NCBI GenBank assembly: GCA_031200235.1
Contig: CP133595.1
Span: 496,001 to 560,000 of the forward strand
Length of the DNA: 64,000 bases
Reading direction: 5' to 3'
Source of the DNA: Cuniculiplasma divulgatum
GTDB lineage: Archaea; Thermoplasmatota; Thermoplasmata; Thermoplasmatales; Thermoplasmataceae
The translations under genes and the position numbers were made by a program. Below, piece by piece: positions 9,080 through 15,810 of the stretch. The number at the start of each line of letters is the position of its first letter. Position 1 is the stretch's first letter. The notes beneath the pieces were generated by a model. It had not been told where the DNA came from. It ran no database searches and saw only the letters and a program-made list of their open reading frames with translations.

Positions 9080-9795
9080 ACGAAAGTAGAATAAAAAACT
9101 GGGTGAAATTCCTTATTCCTCACTGCTGAAATTCTCTTTTCAAGCATTTCAGTATTTATTATTCCATCAGATTTAAGTGAGTTATAAAAGCTATTAACAA
9201 TGGGGTTATTTCCCACTTTTTCCTTATCATACATCAAATAAGCTGCACTCATAACATCCAAGGAAAACCTCGTAAACAAATTGTTCAATTCATAATCTTT
9301 TATCTTTGGAAGACTTACATCGCTAGAAGAGTTTCTCAAGAATGTATCACAGAAGTTGAATATCTGATAAAGATCTGAGAAAGATTTTAGCCTTATTTTC
9401 CATCCTTCTCCCCGTCCCATAACTGGCTCATTCTCGTCTCTCAAGAAAACATCCCAAGCGTATCCGTCCGCCTTTCCATCCTCTATACCGGCGACTATGA
9501 GCGATATTCTGCGAATTATACAACCCAGGCATTTCCCGCAATTCGGATATTCACTGTTGGAATACCTAGTGGTTCTGCAGGAATTTGTCCTCTTTATCAA
9601 TTCAAAATTGCTAACATGGGAAACCGCTTCTGCCTTTGTTAATGTCCGAAATGGAGTTAAATATTCGAAATTTTCTCTGTATAATATCCCAAATATCTTT
9701 CTTGTGAGTTCAAGCGTGACAGGATGCGTGGTAATAGTTACCTCATCAAGGATATCATAAGACGGTTGAAACCTATCTTTTCCCCTGATTAACAC
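9076..9795 (-). pseudogene. QueC-like (QatC-like) gene, C-terminal fragment
   Basis: This open frame is the downstream part of a gene split by the IS1634-like element at 9773-11403. Its first 9 or so codons (GTG start at 9795) come from the element; real coding begins at the target duplication, reading QPSYDILDEVTITTHPVTLE. It carries the QueC-family second half: LTKAEAVSHV and a zinc-type cluster C-x10-C-x2-C-x2-C (SCRTTRYSNSEYPNCGKCLGC). The C-terminal 110 residues are helical with no recognised family. Its stop overlaps the IS630 transposase stop by 4 bases, so the very end may also be altered by that insertion. Confidence 0.8.
9765..9772 (+). repeat. Target-site duplication, left copy (GTTGAAAC)
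   Basis: GTTGAAAC immediately left of the IS1634-like element; an identical copy follows the element at 11404-11411. Rejoining at this sequence restores the QueC-like reading frame. Confidence 0.85.
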
Positions 9796-9855
9796 TACAT
9801 TCTATCTCAAATAAGCTGTTTTAAGGTGTCTGTGAAGGAAAAGATTCTTATAGAT

Positions 9856-9876
9856 TGTAGTGTTATTATCACTACA
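9856..9876 (+). repeat. Hairpin at transposase start built from the terminal-repeat core
   Basis: TGTAGTG (9856-9862) and CACTACA (9870-9876) form an inverted repeat ending on the first base of the transposase ATG. The same 7-base core occurs in both terminal repeats (9793-9799 and 11377-11383). Confidence 0.7.
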
Positions 9877-11381
9877 TGACATTCACCCGGAGGCTTCCAA
9901 AGGGAAAAAACATCTACGTTTACCGTGTGACAAACCACAGGATAAAGGGAACTAAGGAAGTGAAACAGGATTCTGTGTATCTTGGAAAGGAGATTACCGT
10001 GGATGGAAAAACCGTGATACAGGAACCGAGGAAGCGGATCATGGTTAGGAGGCTTCTGGAATCTGCGCCATACATAATGTACCGATATGCGGAGGATTTC
10101 GGAATAATGGATGATTTCATACCTGCCATAAGCGGTTTCACCAGCATGAGGGAGGCAGCCAGGAGAATCGTTGTACTGGCTGCAATGGACATGTTCGGTT
10201 CCACCGGTTCCATTGAAATGCATACGGGCATAAGGGATGGCACAGTGAAGGAGAACCGTGATCTGGTGGATTTCATCGGTTCTGAAAGTCCCCATATTGC
10301 AGCAGTCCTTCAGAAGGCCATATCGAAACGCATAGTGAAGGAGTTCGGATCCTCAGGCATAGTATATGATCTCAGTGCAATACGATACTACGGAAAGGAT
10401 AATGATCTTGCAGAGTACGGCCATTACTATCATTCCAACGGGGAGAACAGGGAGATCAACTTTGTTCTGGCAGTGACAAGGGATTCCGGAATACCGGTGC
10501 ACCACAGGATCATGCCCGGCAACATAGTGTCGGTTTCAGCCATCAGCAATCTTGTGATGGAACTGAAGGATTTCGGCATCCGTTCAGTGATGATTGTCAT
10601 GGACAGGGGTTTCTATTCCGAATCCAACGTGAAGGAACTCCAGGATCACGGCATAATCGCTTCAGTCCCCGGTACGCTCTCCGTATATACGGATCTCTTG
10701 AAGAAGTCCTCGGGCATAGAGAGCTCCAGGAACTACATGCAGTATGGTGAGGATACAATATTCCACAAATCATTCATGATCAATAAGATGCGTTACATTG
10801 TGTACTACAGTGCAAAGAGGAAGGCAGAAAGGATAGAATCCTTCTACTCCAAACTCTCGGAGGCGGAGAAAAGGCTCAGGGGCATGATGGCTGTGAAGTT
10901 CAGCAGCAGGAACGACATGATTCGGTCCGTCACGGAATCTGTCAGGGGCATGGGAAGGTACATATCGCTTAAATTCACCGGATCAACATTCACATATTCA
11001 CTGAAGCACAGAGCAATACAGTCACACACATCACGCATGGGATTCTTCATACTACTCACAAACACCAAGATCAGTGAGGCGGATATCCTGCAGATATACA
11101 GAAGGAAGGATGTGGTTGAGAAGGCATTCATGCATTCAAAATCCGCCATGGAACCTCTGTATGCACGTACAGAGGATGGTACACGGGCGAAGGTGTTCCT
11201 CTCCATTCTCGGGTATGCAATCATGGCAATGATTGCATACAGGTGCGGCCTGACATACAACCGGACTCTGGAAACCATAAGGGGCATCAAGGAGGTTGTC
11301 TACGCCAATGGCTCCCACAGTACTGTGGAACTCACAAAGGATCAGAAAACACTGCTGGAGAAACTTTCAATTGAACTGTAG
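9876..11381 (+). CDS. IS1634-family transposase
   Basis: A 501-residue DDE transposase. Candidate catalytic residues are Asp in GIVYDLSAIRYYG, Asp in MIVMDRGFYSES and Glu in the YREK-like YRRKDVVEKAF motif near the C-terminus, with the long insertion typical of IS4/IS1634 between the second Asp and the Glu. Length and N-terminal pattern (KGKNIYVYRVTNHRIKGTK) match IS1634 members. A TATA-like CTTATAG about 26 bases before the ATG suggests a leaderless message. The frame is full length and looks active. Confidence 0.92.
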   Translation: MTFTRRLPKGKNIYVYRVTNHRIKGTKEVKQDSVYLGKEITVDGKTVIQEPRKRIMVRRLLESAPYIMYRYAEDFGIMDDFIPAISGFTSMREAARRIVVLAAMDMFGSTGSIEMHTGIRDGTVKENRDLVDFIGSESPHIAAVLQKAISKRIVKEFGSSGIVYDLSAIRYYGKDNDLAEYGHYYHSNGENREINFVLAVTRDSGIPVHHRIMPGNIVSVSAISNLVMELKDFGIRSVMIVMDRGFYSESNVKELQDHGIIASVPGTLSVYTDLLKKSSGIESSRNYMQYGEDTIFHKSFMINKMRYIVYYSAKRKAERIESFYSKLSEAEKRLRGMMAVKFSSRNDMIRSVTESVRGMGRYISLKFTGSTFTYSLKHRAIQSHTSRMGFFILLTNTKISEADILQIYRRKDVVEKAFMHSKSAMEPLYARTEDGTRAKVFLSILGYAIMAMIAYRCGLTYNRTLETIRGIKEVVYANGSHSTVELTKDQKTLLEKLSIEL

Positions 11382-11383
11382 TG

Positions 11384-12103
11384 TTAAAATAGGGCAAAGA
11401 TAGGTTGAAACATTACAGGTCCAATTTCAGAAATAATAACTTTGTTCATTCCATGCATATGGGCAACAATTGTCCCTATTGCTGTATAAACAAAACCTCT
11501 CAGTTGCTGCAATCTGCTTCTTCCCTTTGGGATTTTTATTATATCTATAGATATCCCCTTTGAATTCATAAAAGGGATAAGCTCTTCCTCCACTAACTTC
11601 CTAAGCATTGCGTGAGACACAAATACCCCAATGGTCTCTATTCCAGTTGCCTTCGAACTTAAAATACCGGTAAAACTATCTGCTCCTCCTGAAAAGAGGC
11701 AAACTGCGCCATCATGCTTTATAGTATCTATTAATGTGGATTGCCATTTTCTACCCACGGACTTGATATTCAAGTCAAGAAATAAGCCTAGTGAGAATGA
11801 GAGAAGATATGTGAAGTAAGTTTTTAATGGTAATTCTTGTTGCGGACTAATATACTCCAATTCTATATCAACACTTATTTTTGAATTTAAGTCTATTACG
11901 CAATTCTGATAAGAACCGTCTCTCAAAAGTCCTTCAAGGATGAATATTCCACAAATTAAGCTCAAGAATTCATAATTCTGCCCTAATAACTTTAGTTTTC
12001 CAGTGTCTATGAATCTATCAAATGTTATATCTCCACGTTCTGGAGAGATAGTAATTTTCTTGTCAGCACCGGATTTGTTAACTGAAGTTACTATTATTTT
12101 CAT
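11384..12103 (-). pseudogene. QueC-like (QatC-like) gene, N-terminal fragment
   Basis: The upstream part of the interrupted gene. The N-terminal 130 residues form a beta-rich domain with no clear family, followed by a PP-loop CLFSGGADSFTGIL near residue 133, as in QueC (7-cyano-7-deazaguanine synthase) and its defence relatives QatC and Cap9. After VIISEIGPVMFQP the frame runs into the insertion and stops (IFALF). Excising the element and one GTTGAAAC joins ...MFQ to PSYDILDEVT in frame, giving about 462 residues, longer than metabolic QueC (about 230) and in the QatC size range. The ATG at 12103 follows the preceding stop after one base. Confidence 0.85.
11404..11411 (+). repeat. Target-site duplication, right copy (GTTGAAAC)
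   Basis: Identical to 9765-9772; immediately right of the IS1634-like element. Confidence 0.85.
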
Positions 12104-12104
12104 G

Positions 12105-12407
12105 TTAATCTTCCGCGTAATCAGAGATTACTTTTCTAATGATTTTTTCAATCTCTAATGCCTGCGTTGTTGTGGGCTCTGATTCAATGAGTAAATCATG
12201 CGTGATTAGTTCTTCAACTATATCACTGGCAATAAATTTTGATTTCCTCTCAAGTTCTTTTTCTAGCTCTCTCTTCTCCTCATCGCTGAGTTTTAAGTAA
12301 GAATCAGATACCCTGTCATCAGTAGTAAAGCTGGATTTTAGCATTCCATAAATCAAGTTCTCATAGAATTTTAACATAAATTCTCGTAATTCAGAATCTA
12401 CTCTCAA
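12105..12407 (-). CDS. Small helical protein in QueC-like operon (100 residues)
   Basis: No family recognised. Starts at TTG 12407, which overlaps the upstream stop as TTGA, so translation is coupled to the 148-residue protein. The sequence is almost wholly helix-forming, with a very acidic/basic middle (SDEEKRELEKELERKSKF) and a C-terminal helix ending ISDYAED. One base separates its stop from the ATG of the QueC-like gene. The tight packing argues for a single functional unit. It could correspond to the C-terminal helical part of a QatB-like protein made as a separate chain, but this is a guess. Confidence 0.7.
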   Translation of the reverse strand: MRVDSELREFMLKFYENLIYGMLKSSFTTDDRVSDSYLKLSDEEKRELEKELERKSKFIASDIVEELITHDLLIESEPTTTQALEIEKIIRKVISDYAED

Positions 12408-12850
12408 GTCAATACACCTGCAGCCCCTTCAATTGCTGATTTTATTATTTTTGTATCATCCATGATTTTTTCTGAGTTGGCATTTCCTCCTGTAAATTTT
12501 GCTACCAATCCAGGGACGATTAAATTCGAAGCCGTTCTTACCTCTCCGGGTAACAAAACATCATTTATAAGAATCTTAGCAGCTTCTAATCCGGAGGAAA
12601 TCATGGCCTGTCTTAAATCTTTAGTTTCAGTGTATACTTTCAAACCTTTATAAGCAGAATAGGCAAGCTCAGATGCTAAGACTAATCCGCCAATGTAAGG
12701 ATTGGATATTGCTAACGTTCTTACAGCCATTTTAGCCAAAGTCTTCGCATCCAAGTGTGCTTCTAGAGCATCGCGTAACGCATGAACCTCTTTTGAGGTT
12801 TCCTTTTTGCCTTTGTAACTGCCTGCATTTCCCTGTGTTCTTGTGCCCAA
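12404..12850 (-). CDS. Met-Gly-starting protein of QueC-like operon (148 residues; possible QatB-like or modified partner)
   Basis: First gene of the operon. The start is TTG 12850: an in-frame stop lies about 12 codons upstream and a TATA box (12874-12881) is centred about 27 bases before it, so translation begins leaderless at that codon. The chain begins M-G-T-R-T-Q-G and has a charged, flexible first 25 residues, then hydrophobic helices (about residues 35-75 and 85-120, including SNPYIGGLVLASELAYSAYKG). A penultimate Gly followed by Thr is also how QatB proteins begin, as I recall. No motif otherwise recognised; it may be a substrate, effector or membrane-active protein. Confidence 0.7.
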   Translation of the reverse strand: MGTRTQGNAGSYKGKKETSKEVHALRDALEAHLDAKTLAKMAVRTLAISNPYIGGLVLASELAYSAYKGLKVYTETKDLRQAMISSGLEAAKILINDVLLPGEVRTASNLIVPGLVAKFTGGNANSEKIMDDTKIIKSAIEGAAGVLT

Positions 12851-12873
12851 ATAAGTAATTAGATTGTACCATC

Positions 12874-12881
12874 ATATAATA
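12874..12881 (-). promoter_or_regulatory. TATA box of the QueC-like operon
   Basis: TATTATAT on the minus strand, centred about 27 bases before TTG 12850, within the A+T-rich 12870-12900. The spacing fits leaderless initiation at the TTG. It is the only promoter-like element seen for the three-gene operon. Confidence 0.6.
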
Positions 12882-13130
12882 ATTTTTCAAATATAAATTT
12901 AGAATTTATAGTAAAAGATTTGCCTGTATCAATATTGACCGTGGGAGTGTTGAGTTGATATCTTTAAGTTGAGATTAGATGTTCAATTTCTCCATTTAGA
13001 TCGGGCTTTATGAAGTCCCCACTCAGTTGTTTCGTTATTATGCCTGCACTAATTGTGTTAGAAATTGAGTCAAATACAAGATAACGCTAATCCAGTGCAG
13101 TTCCTATATTAGTTGATAATTTAATGAGAA
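12882..13130. other. Intergenic DNA upstream of the QueC-like operon
   Basis: About 250 bases between the operon promoter and the IS5-like element. AT-rich, no open frame of note, no repeat or tRNA seen. The original upstream neighbour of the operon (for example an ATPase gene) may have been lost here. Confidence 0.5.
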
Positions 13131-13145
13131 GTGTGTTGCATAATT

Positions 13146-13169
13146 CCCCTGTATAATGAAATACAGGGG
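13146..13169 (+). repeat. Perfect 9-base hairpin in IS5-like leader
   Basis: CCCCTGTAT (13146-13154), six-base loop, ATACAGGGG (13161-13169). It lies between the left terminal repeat and the transposase start and includes the TATA-like GTATAATG, so it may limit expression. Confidence 0.65.
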
Positions 13170-13183
13170 GGTGATTGGTTTGT

Positions 13184-14113
13184 ATGACACCAAAGCCAAT
13201 CACTGCTACAGGCAATAGAAGCAAAAGAAGATATTGGATCGGTTCGGACAGAAGGTATGACAGGTACAACAGGTCCCTGGTGGACAGGATTGAGGATCTC
13301 CTTGATACTTCATTCCTCATGGACTGGAAGCTGCTCCTTGCAGATAACAACAGTGGAAAGAGAGGCCATCCCTACAGGACACCAAATGCATTCATAACAT
13401 TCCTTGCAAAACTCAGGGCAATGTACAGCATTCCCTTCAGATCACTGGAGGGAATTGCCAGGATATTTGCAAGGATCACAGGCATTGCAACAGTATGCTA
13501 CACAAGCATATTCCGAAGAATCAGAAAGATTGTGCCAGCTATTCCCGATTCTCAGGGAAAGCCTGTGGACTGTGCCATTGATTCCACAGGCTTCAAGATC
13601 ACCATCAGGGGTGATTATCTTGGATCAAAATGGAAAAAACCAAGGGGGGGATGGTCAAAGCTTCATGCAGTCATATCCATAAATGATGTGTCAGCCATGT
13701 CCTTTTCCATCACTGATGATCATGTGCATGATGCAAAGGCAGGAAAGGAACTGCTGAAATCTGTAAAAGAAAGGATCAGAAGGATATTTGCAGACAAGGG
13801 TTATGATTCAAAGTCAATATACAATACATTCGGGGAGAATACAATAATACCCCCAAGGAAGAATGCATCCACAAGGAGCAGGGGATCACCTTCAAGAGCG
13901 AAAATAGTCAGGAAGATCTGGAGGACATCGGAAAAAGAATGGAAGGAATCCGTTGGTTATGGAAAAAGATGGCATGTGGAGATATATTTCTCAGGCCTCA
14001 AGAGGACAATGGGTGAGGTAATCAAGGCCAACAGGCCTGATTACATAGTTCAGGAGATTGCACTGAAGGTGCAGTATTACAACGTTCTAAGAGAGATGAC
14101 ACATGCCTATTGA
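13184..14113 (+). CDS. IS5-family transposase
   Basis: A 309-residue DDE transposase with Asp in CAIDSTGFKI, Asp in FADKGYDSKSIY and Glu in WHVEIYFSGLKRTMGE, the IS5 pattern (D, D, E with R about 6 after E). The ATG at 13184 is preferred over a TTG at 13175; a TATA-like element lies about 30 bases upstream. The frame is complete, so the copy may be active. Confidence 0.92.
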   Translation: MTPKPITATGNRSKRRYWIGSDRRYDRYNRSLVDRIEDLLDTSFLMDWKLLLADNNSGKRGHPYRTPNAFITFLAKLRAMYSIPFRSLEGIARIFARITGIATVCYTSIFRRIRKIVPAIPDSQGKPVDCAIDSTGFKITIRGDYLGSKWKKPRGGWSKLHAVISINDVSAMSFSITDDHVHDAKAGKELLKSVKERIRRIFADKGYDSKSIYNTFGENTIIPPRKNASTRSRGSPSRAKIVRKIWRTSEKEWKESVGYGKRWHVEIYFSGLKRTMGEVIKANRPDYIVQEIALKVQYYNVLREMTHAY

Positions 14114-14293
14114 ATTGTGCAACACACTTTCCTCCGACCATATGTATAAAAACCGTATACTCATCCGAGACTACTATTGAAAAAACATGACAAAATTCTG
14201 AAAGTGTTCCCAGATAGCTGAACCCAACCATCAGCAAAGGTGACGACTGAGAACGTTGACTACATATTTTCCAGAGTAGATTGATATTTCAAA

Positions 14294-14366
14294 TGGGCTT
14301 GGCCGGATTTGAACCGGCGGCCTTCGCTGTGTGAGAGCGATGTCATAACCGCTAGACCACAAGCCC
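14294..14366 (-). tRNA. tRNA-Val (CAC)
   Basis: A 73-base cloverleaf on the minus strand: 7-base acceptor GGGCTTG/CAAGCCC, anticodon stem TCGCT/AGCGA with loop CTCACAC (anticodon CAC), T-loop TTCAAAT. No encoded CCA and no intron. Its 3' end faces the accessory island. Confidence 0.95.
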
Positions 14367-14502
14367 TCTGTCTGGGGAAAATTGAATCCGCATTAATAAC
14401 TTTGCACATTTTGTGTTAATTTCTACTTGCAATATTTTTATCCCAGTTCCACATTGGTGTAACGTCCTGGAAATTAGTATATGTGATTTGTGATCATATA
14501 TG

Positions 14503-14656
14503 ACGACCCGGGACTAAAATTCGTTTAGTCATGGGCCTCGGGATTAGCATCTGATGCGTCATCTGGCAGTGATCTCCCGATCAGCGACATACGAAAAATT
14601 CCCCAGAGGGTCAGCGGAACTACGAAACGTGACTAGCTCCCGTTAAACTGGGGAAA
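14503..14656 (+). ncRNA. Candidate structured RNA or structured 5' leader upstream of the M50 protease gene
   Basis: The 310 bases between tRNA-Val and the protease gene hold clear helices: GACTAAA/TTTAGTC (14512-14518 with 14524-14530, pentaloop) closed by CCC/GGG; GCAT/ATGC (14547-14557); TGATC/GATCA with TCCC loop (14570-14583); and TTCCCCAG/CTGGGGAA (14599-14606 with 14648-14655) enclosing GTCA/TGAC. A TATA-like TTAGTATATG near 14474-14483 would start a transcript near 14503. It lacks RNase P, SRP and C/D-box signatures. It could be a free RNA or a regulatory leader. Confidence 0.5.
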
Positions 14657-14676
14657 AGTCATTCCGAGGAGTACCA

Positions 14677-15762
14677 ATGGAGAACAGCAGCACTCTTACA
14701 AAAATGCAAAGCGATGATCTGGAATACGTCGTTTCAACTGTAAAGCAGTACCTTAATGCATATGATATACAGGTCACTCCGGTAAACGTTAAATTCCTTT
14801 ATGTCAACAGCGACAACCCTGACATAGATCGAGCCTTCGATGAGATAAGGAAGGAACTTGTGCCCAAGGGCTATATACCATTCCTTTCAGAAGATGGAGA
14901 GCATTTCCTGGAGGTGACCAGGAGACCAAACGTGAAATTCCGTGGGGTCTATGTCAACATCATAATGCTTGTCCTGACCCTGGCGTCCACCATCTACGTT
15001 GGTTCAATATACGCCATCAACTTCGTTTCAGATCCAAGGGACCTTGGTCTCAGGGTTCTCTACGGATTTGTTTTCTTTTCGCTGCCCCTGATGCTGATTC
15101 TTGGAATACATGAGACGGGCCATTATATTGTAGCCCGCCACCACAAGGTGAGGGCATCCCTTCCATTCTTCATACCATTTCCTGTGACTCTAGGCACATT
15201 CGGGGCTTTCATCTCACTGAGAGATCCAATCCCAAACAGGAGAGCCATGACCGAAATAGGCGTGGCCGGACCGATTTTCGGTTTCCTGACTGCACTTCCT
15301 CTGGTCTTTGTGGCCTCGTTTCTCTCACACTCATTTCCACCGCTTCACGATTACAGGATAGGTTTCTTCATAAATTTCCCCTTAATCTACCATGTACTCC
15401 ATTTTGCAACGCCCCATGATGTTCCCGTCTTCCCCATGGTGCTTGCCGTATGGGTTGGGATGTTTGCCACAGCCATGAATCTTATCCCTGTTGGGCAGCT
15501 TGATGGCGGCCATGTTGTCAGGGGACTCCTTGGGAGAAAGGCATCAATTGTTGACTACGTCTTCGTTGCTTTCCTTTTCATTCTGGGGTTCAGATATGAC
15601 GGGTGGTGGCTTCTAGCCATATTTGTTGTGCTGCTGGGGCTAACGCATCCTCCTGCACTTGACGATTATGCAAAGATCAGGCCCATGGATATAGCGCTGG
15701 GTGTGTTTGCACTCATAATGTTCGTCCTCACTTTCACACCCATACCCATCAGCATCCACTGA
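14677..15762 (+). CDS. M50-family site-2 protease-like membrane metalloprotease
   Basis: A 361-residue protein. Residues 1-90 are a soluble domain; six or seven membrane segments follow. The zinc motif HETGH is at residues 145-149 and the second ligand region is NLIPVGQLDGGH, a variant of the NPDG motif. Members cleave membrane-anchored substrates within the bilayer in regulated proteolysis. A ribosome site GGAG lies 5 bases before the ATG, so the message has a leader, and the structured stretch 14503-14656 lies within that leader if transcription starts there. Confidence 0.85.
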   Translation: MENSSTLTKMQSDDLEYVVSTVKQYLNAYDIQVTPVNVKFLYVNSDNPDIDRAFDEIRKELVPKGYIPFLSEDGEHFLEVTRRPNVKFRGVYVNIIMLVLTLASTIYVGSIYAINFVSDPRDLGLRVLYGFVFFSLPLMLILGIHETGHYIVARHHKVRASLPFFIPFPVTLGTFGAFISLRDPIPNRRAMTEIGVAGPIFGFLTALPLVFVASFLSHSFPPLHDYRIGFFINFPLIYHVLHFATPHDVPVFPMVLAVWVGMFATAMNLIPVGQLDGGHVVRGLLGRKASIVDYVFVAFLFILGFRYDGWWLLAIFVVLLGLTHPPALDDYAKIRPMDIALGVFALIMFVLTFTPIPISIH

Positions 15763-15810
15763 CCTGATGCATGAATCATTTAATACTTCCCTGAATATCT
15801 TCATTGGCAG

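Larger units (their letters stand above)
7986..9099 (+). mobile_element. IS630-family insertion sequence (ends tentative)
   Basis: The element contains two overlapping transposase frames (8076-8516, 8513-9079). The outer ends are a guess: bases 7986-8002 and the reverse complement of 9083-9099 agree at about 12 of 17 positions, and the resulting 1.1 kb length is normal for IS630. These ends are flanked by a direct TGGGTGA on both sides (7979-7985 and 9100-9106). IS630 elements normally duplicate only TA, so the boundary needs a second copy for proof. Confidence 0.45.
9773..11403 (+). mobile_element. IS1634-like (IS4-superfamily) insertion sequence
   Basis: A 1631-base element with terminal inverted repeats: the first 27 bases and the reverse complement of the last 27 agree at 22 positions, starting CTATCTTT and ending AACACTACA. 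It is flanked by the 8-base direct repeat GTTGAAAC. Because repeat and terminus share bases, 6-base (TTGAAA) or shorter duplications are also formally possible. One transposase gene fills it. It sits inside the QueC-like gene, in the opposite orientation to that gene. Intact ends and intact transposase suggest a recent insertion. Confidence 0.9.
13131..14127 (+). mobile_element. IS5-family insertion sequence
   Basis: A 997-base element bounded by inverted repeats: left GTGTGTTGCATAATTC at 13131-13146 and right, reverse complemented, GTGTGTTGCACAATTC at 14112-14127 (15 of 16 identical). One transposase gene fills it. I find no clear target duplication in the flanks. It closes the right side of the accessory island, about 170 bases before tRNA-Val. 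Confidence 0.85.

Noticed and set aside
13125-14133. Target-site duplication of the IS5-like element
   Set aside because: The bases outside the inverted repeats (GAGAA on the left, TTTCC on the right) do not match as direct repeats.
14294-14366. tRNA-Val 3' end as an integrase attachment site for the island
   Set aside because: I looked for a second copy of the tRNA 3' end in 7072-13130 and saw none, and there is no integrase gene in the window.
14503-14656. SRP RNA, RNase P RNA or C/D-box RNA
   Set aside because: No SRP helix 8 tetraloop and asymmetric loop, no RNase P conserved regions, and no paired RTGATGA and CTGA boxes were seen.
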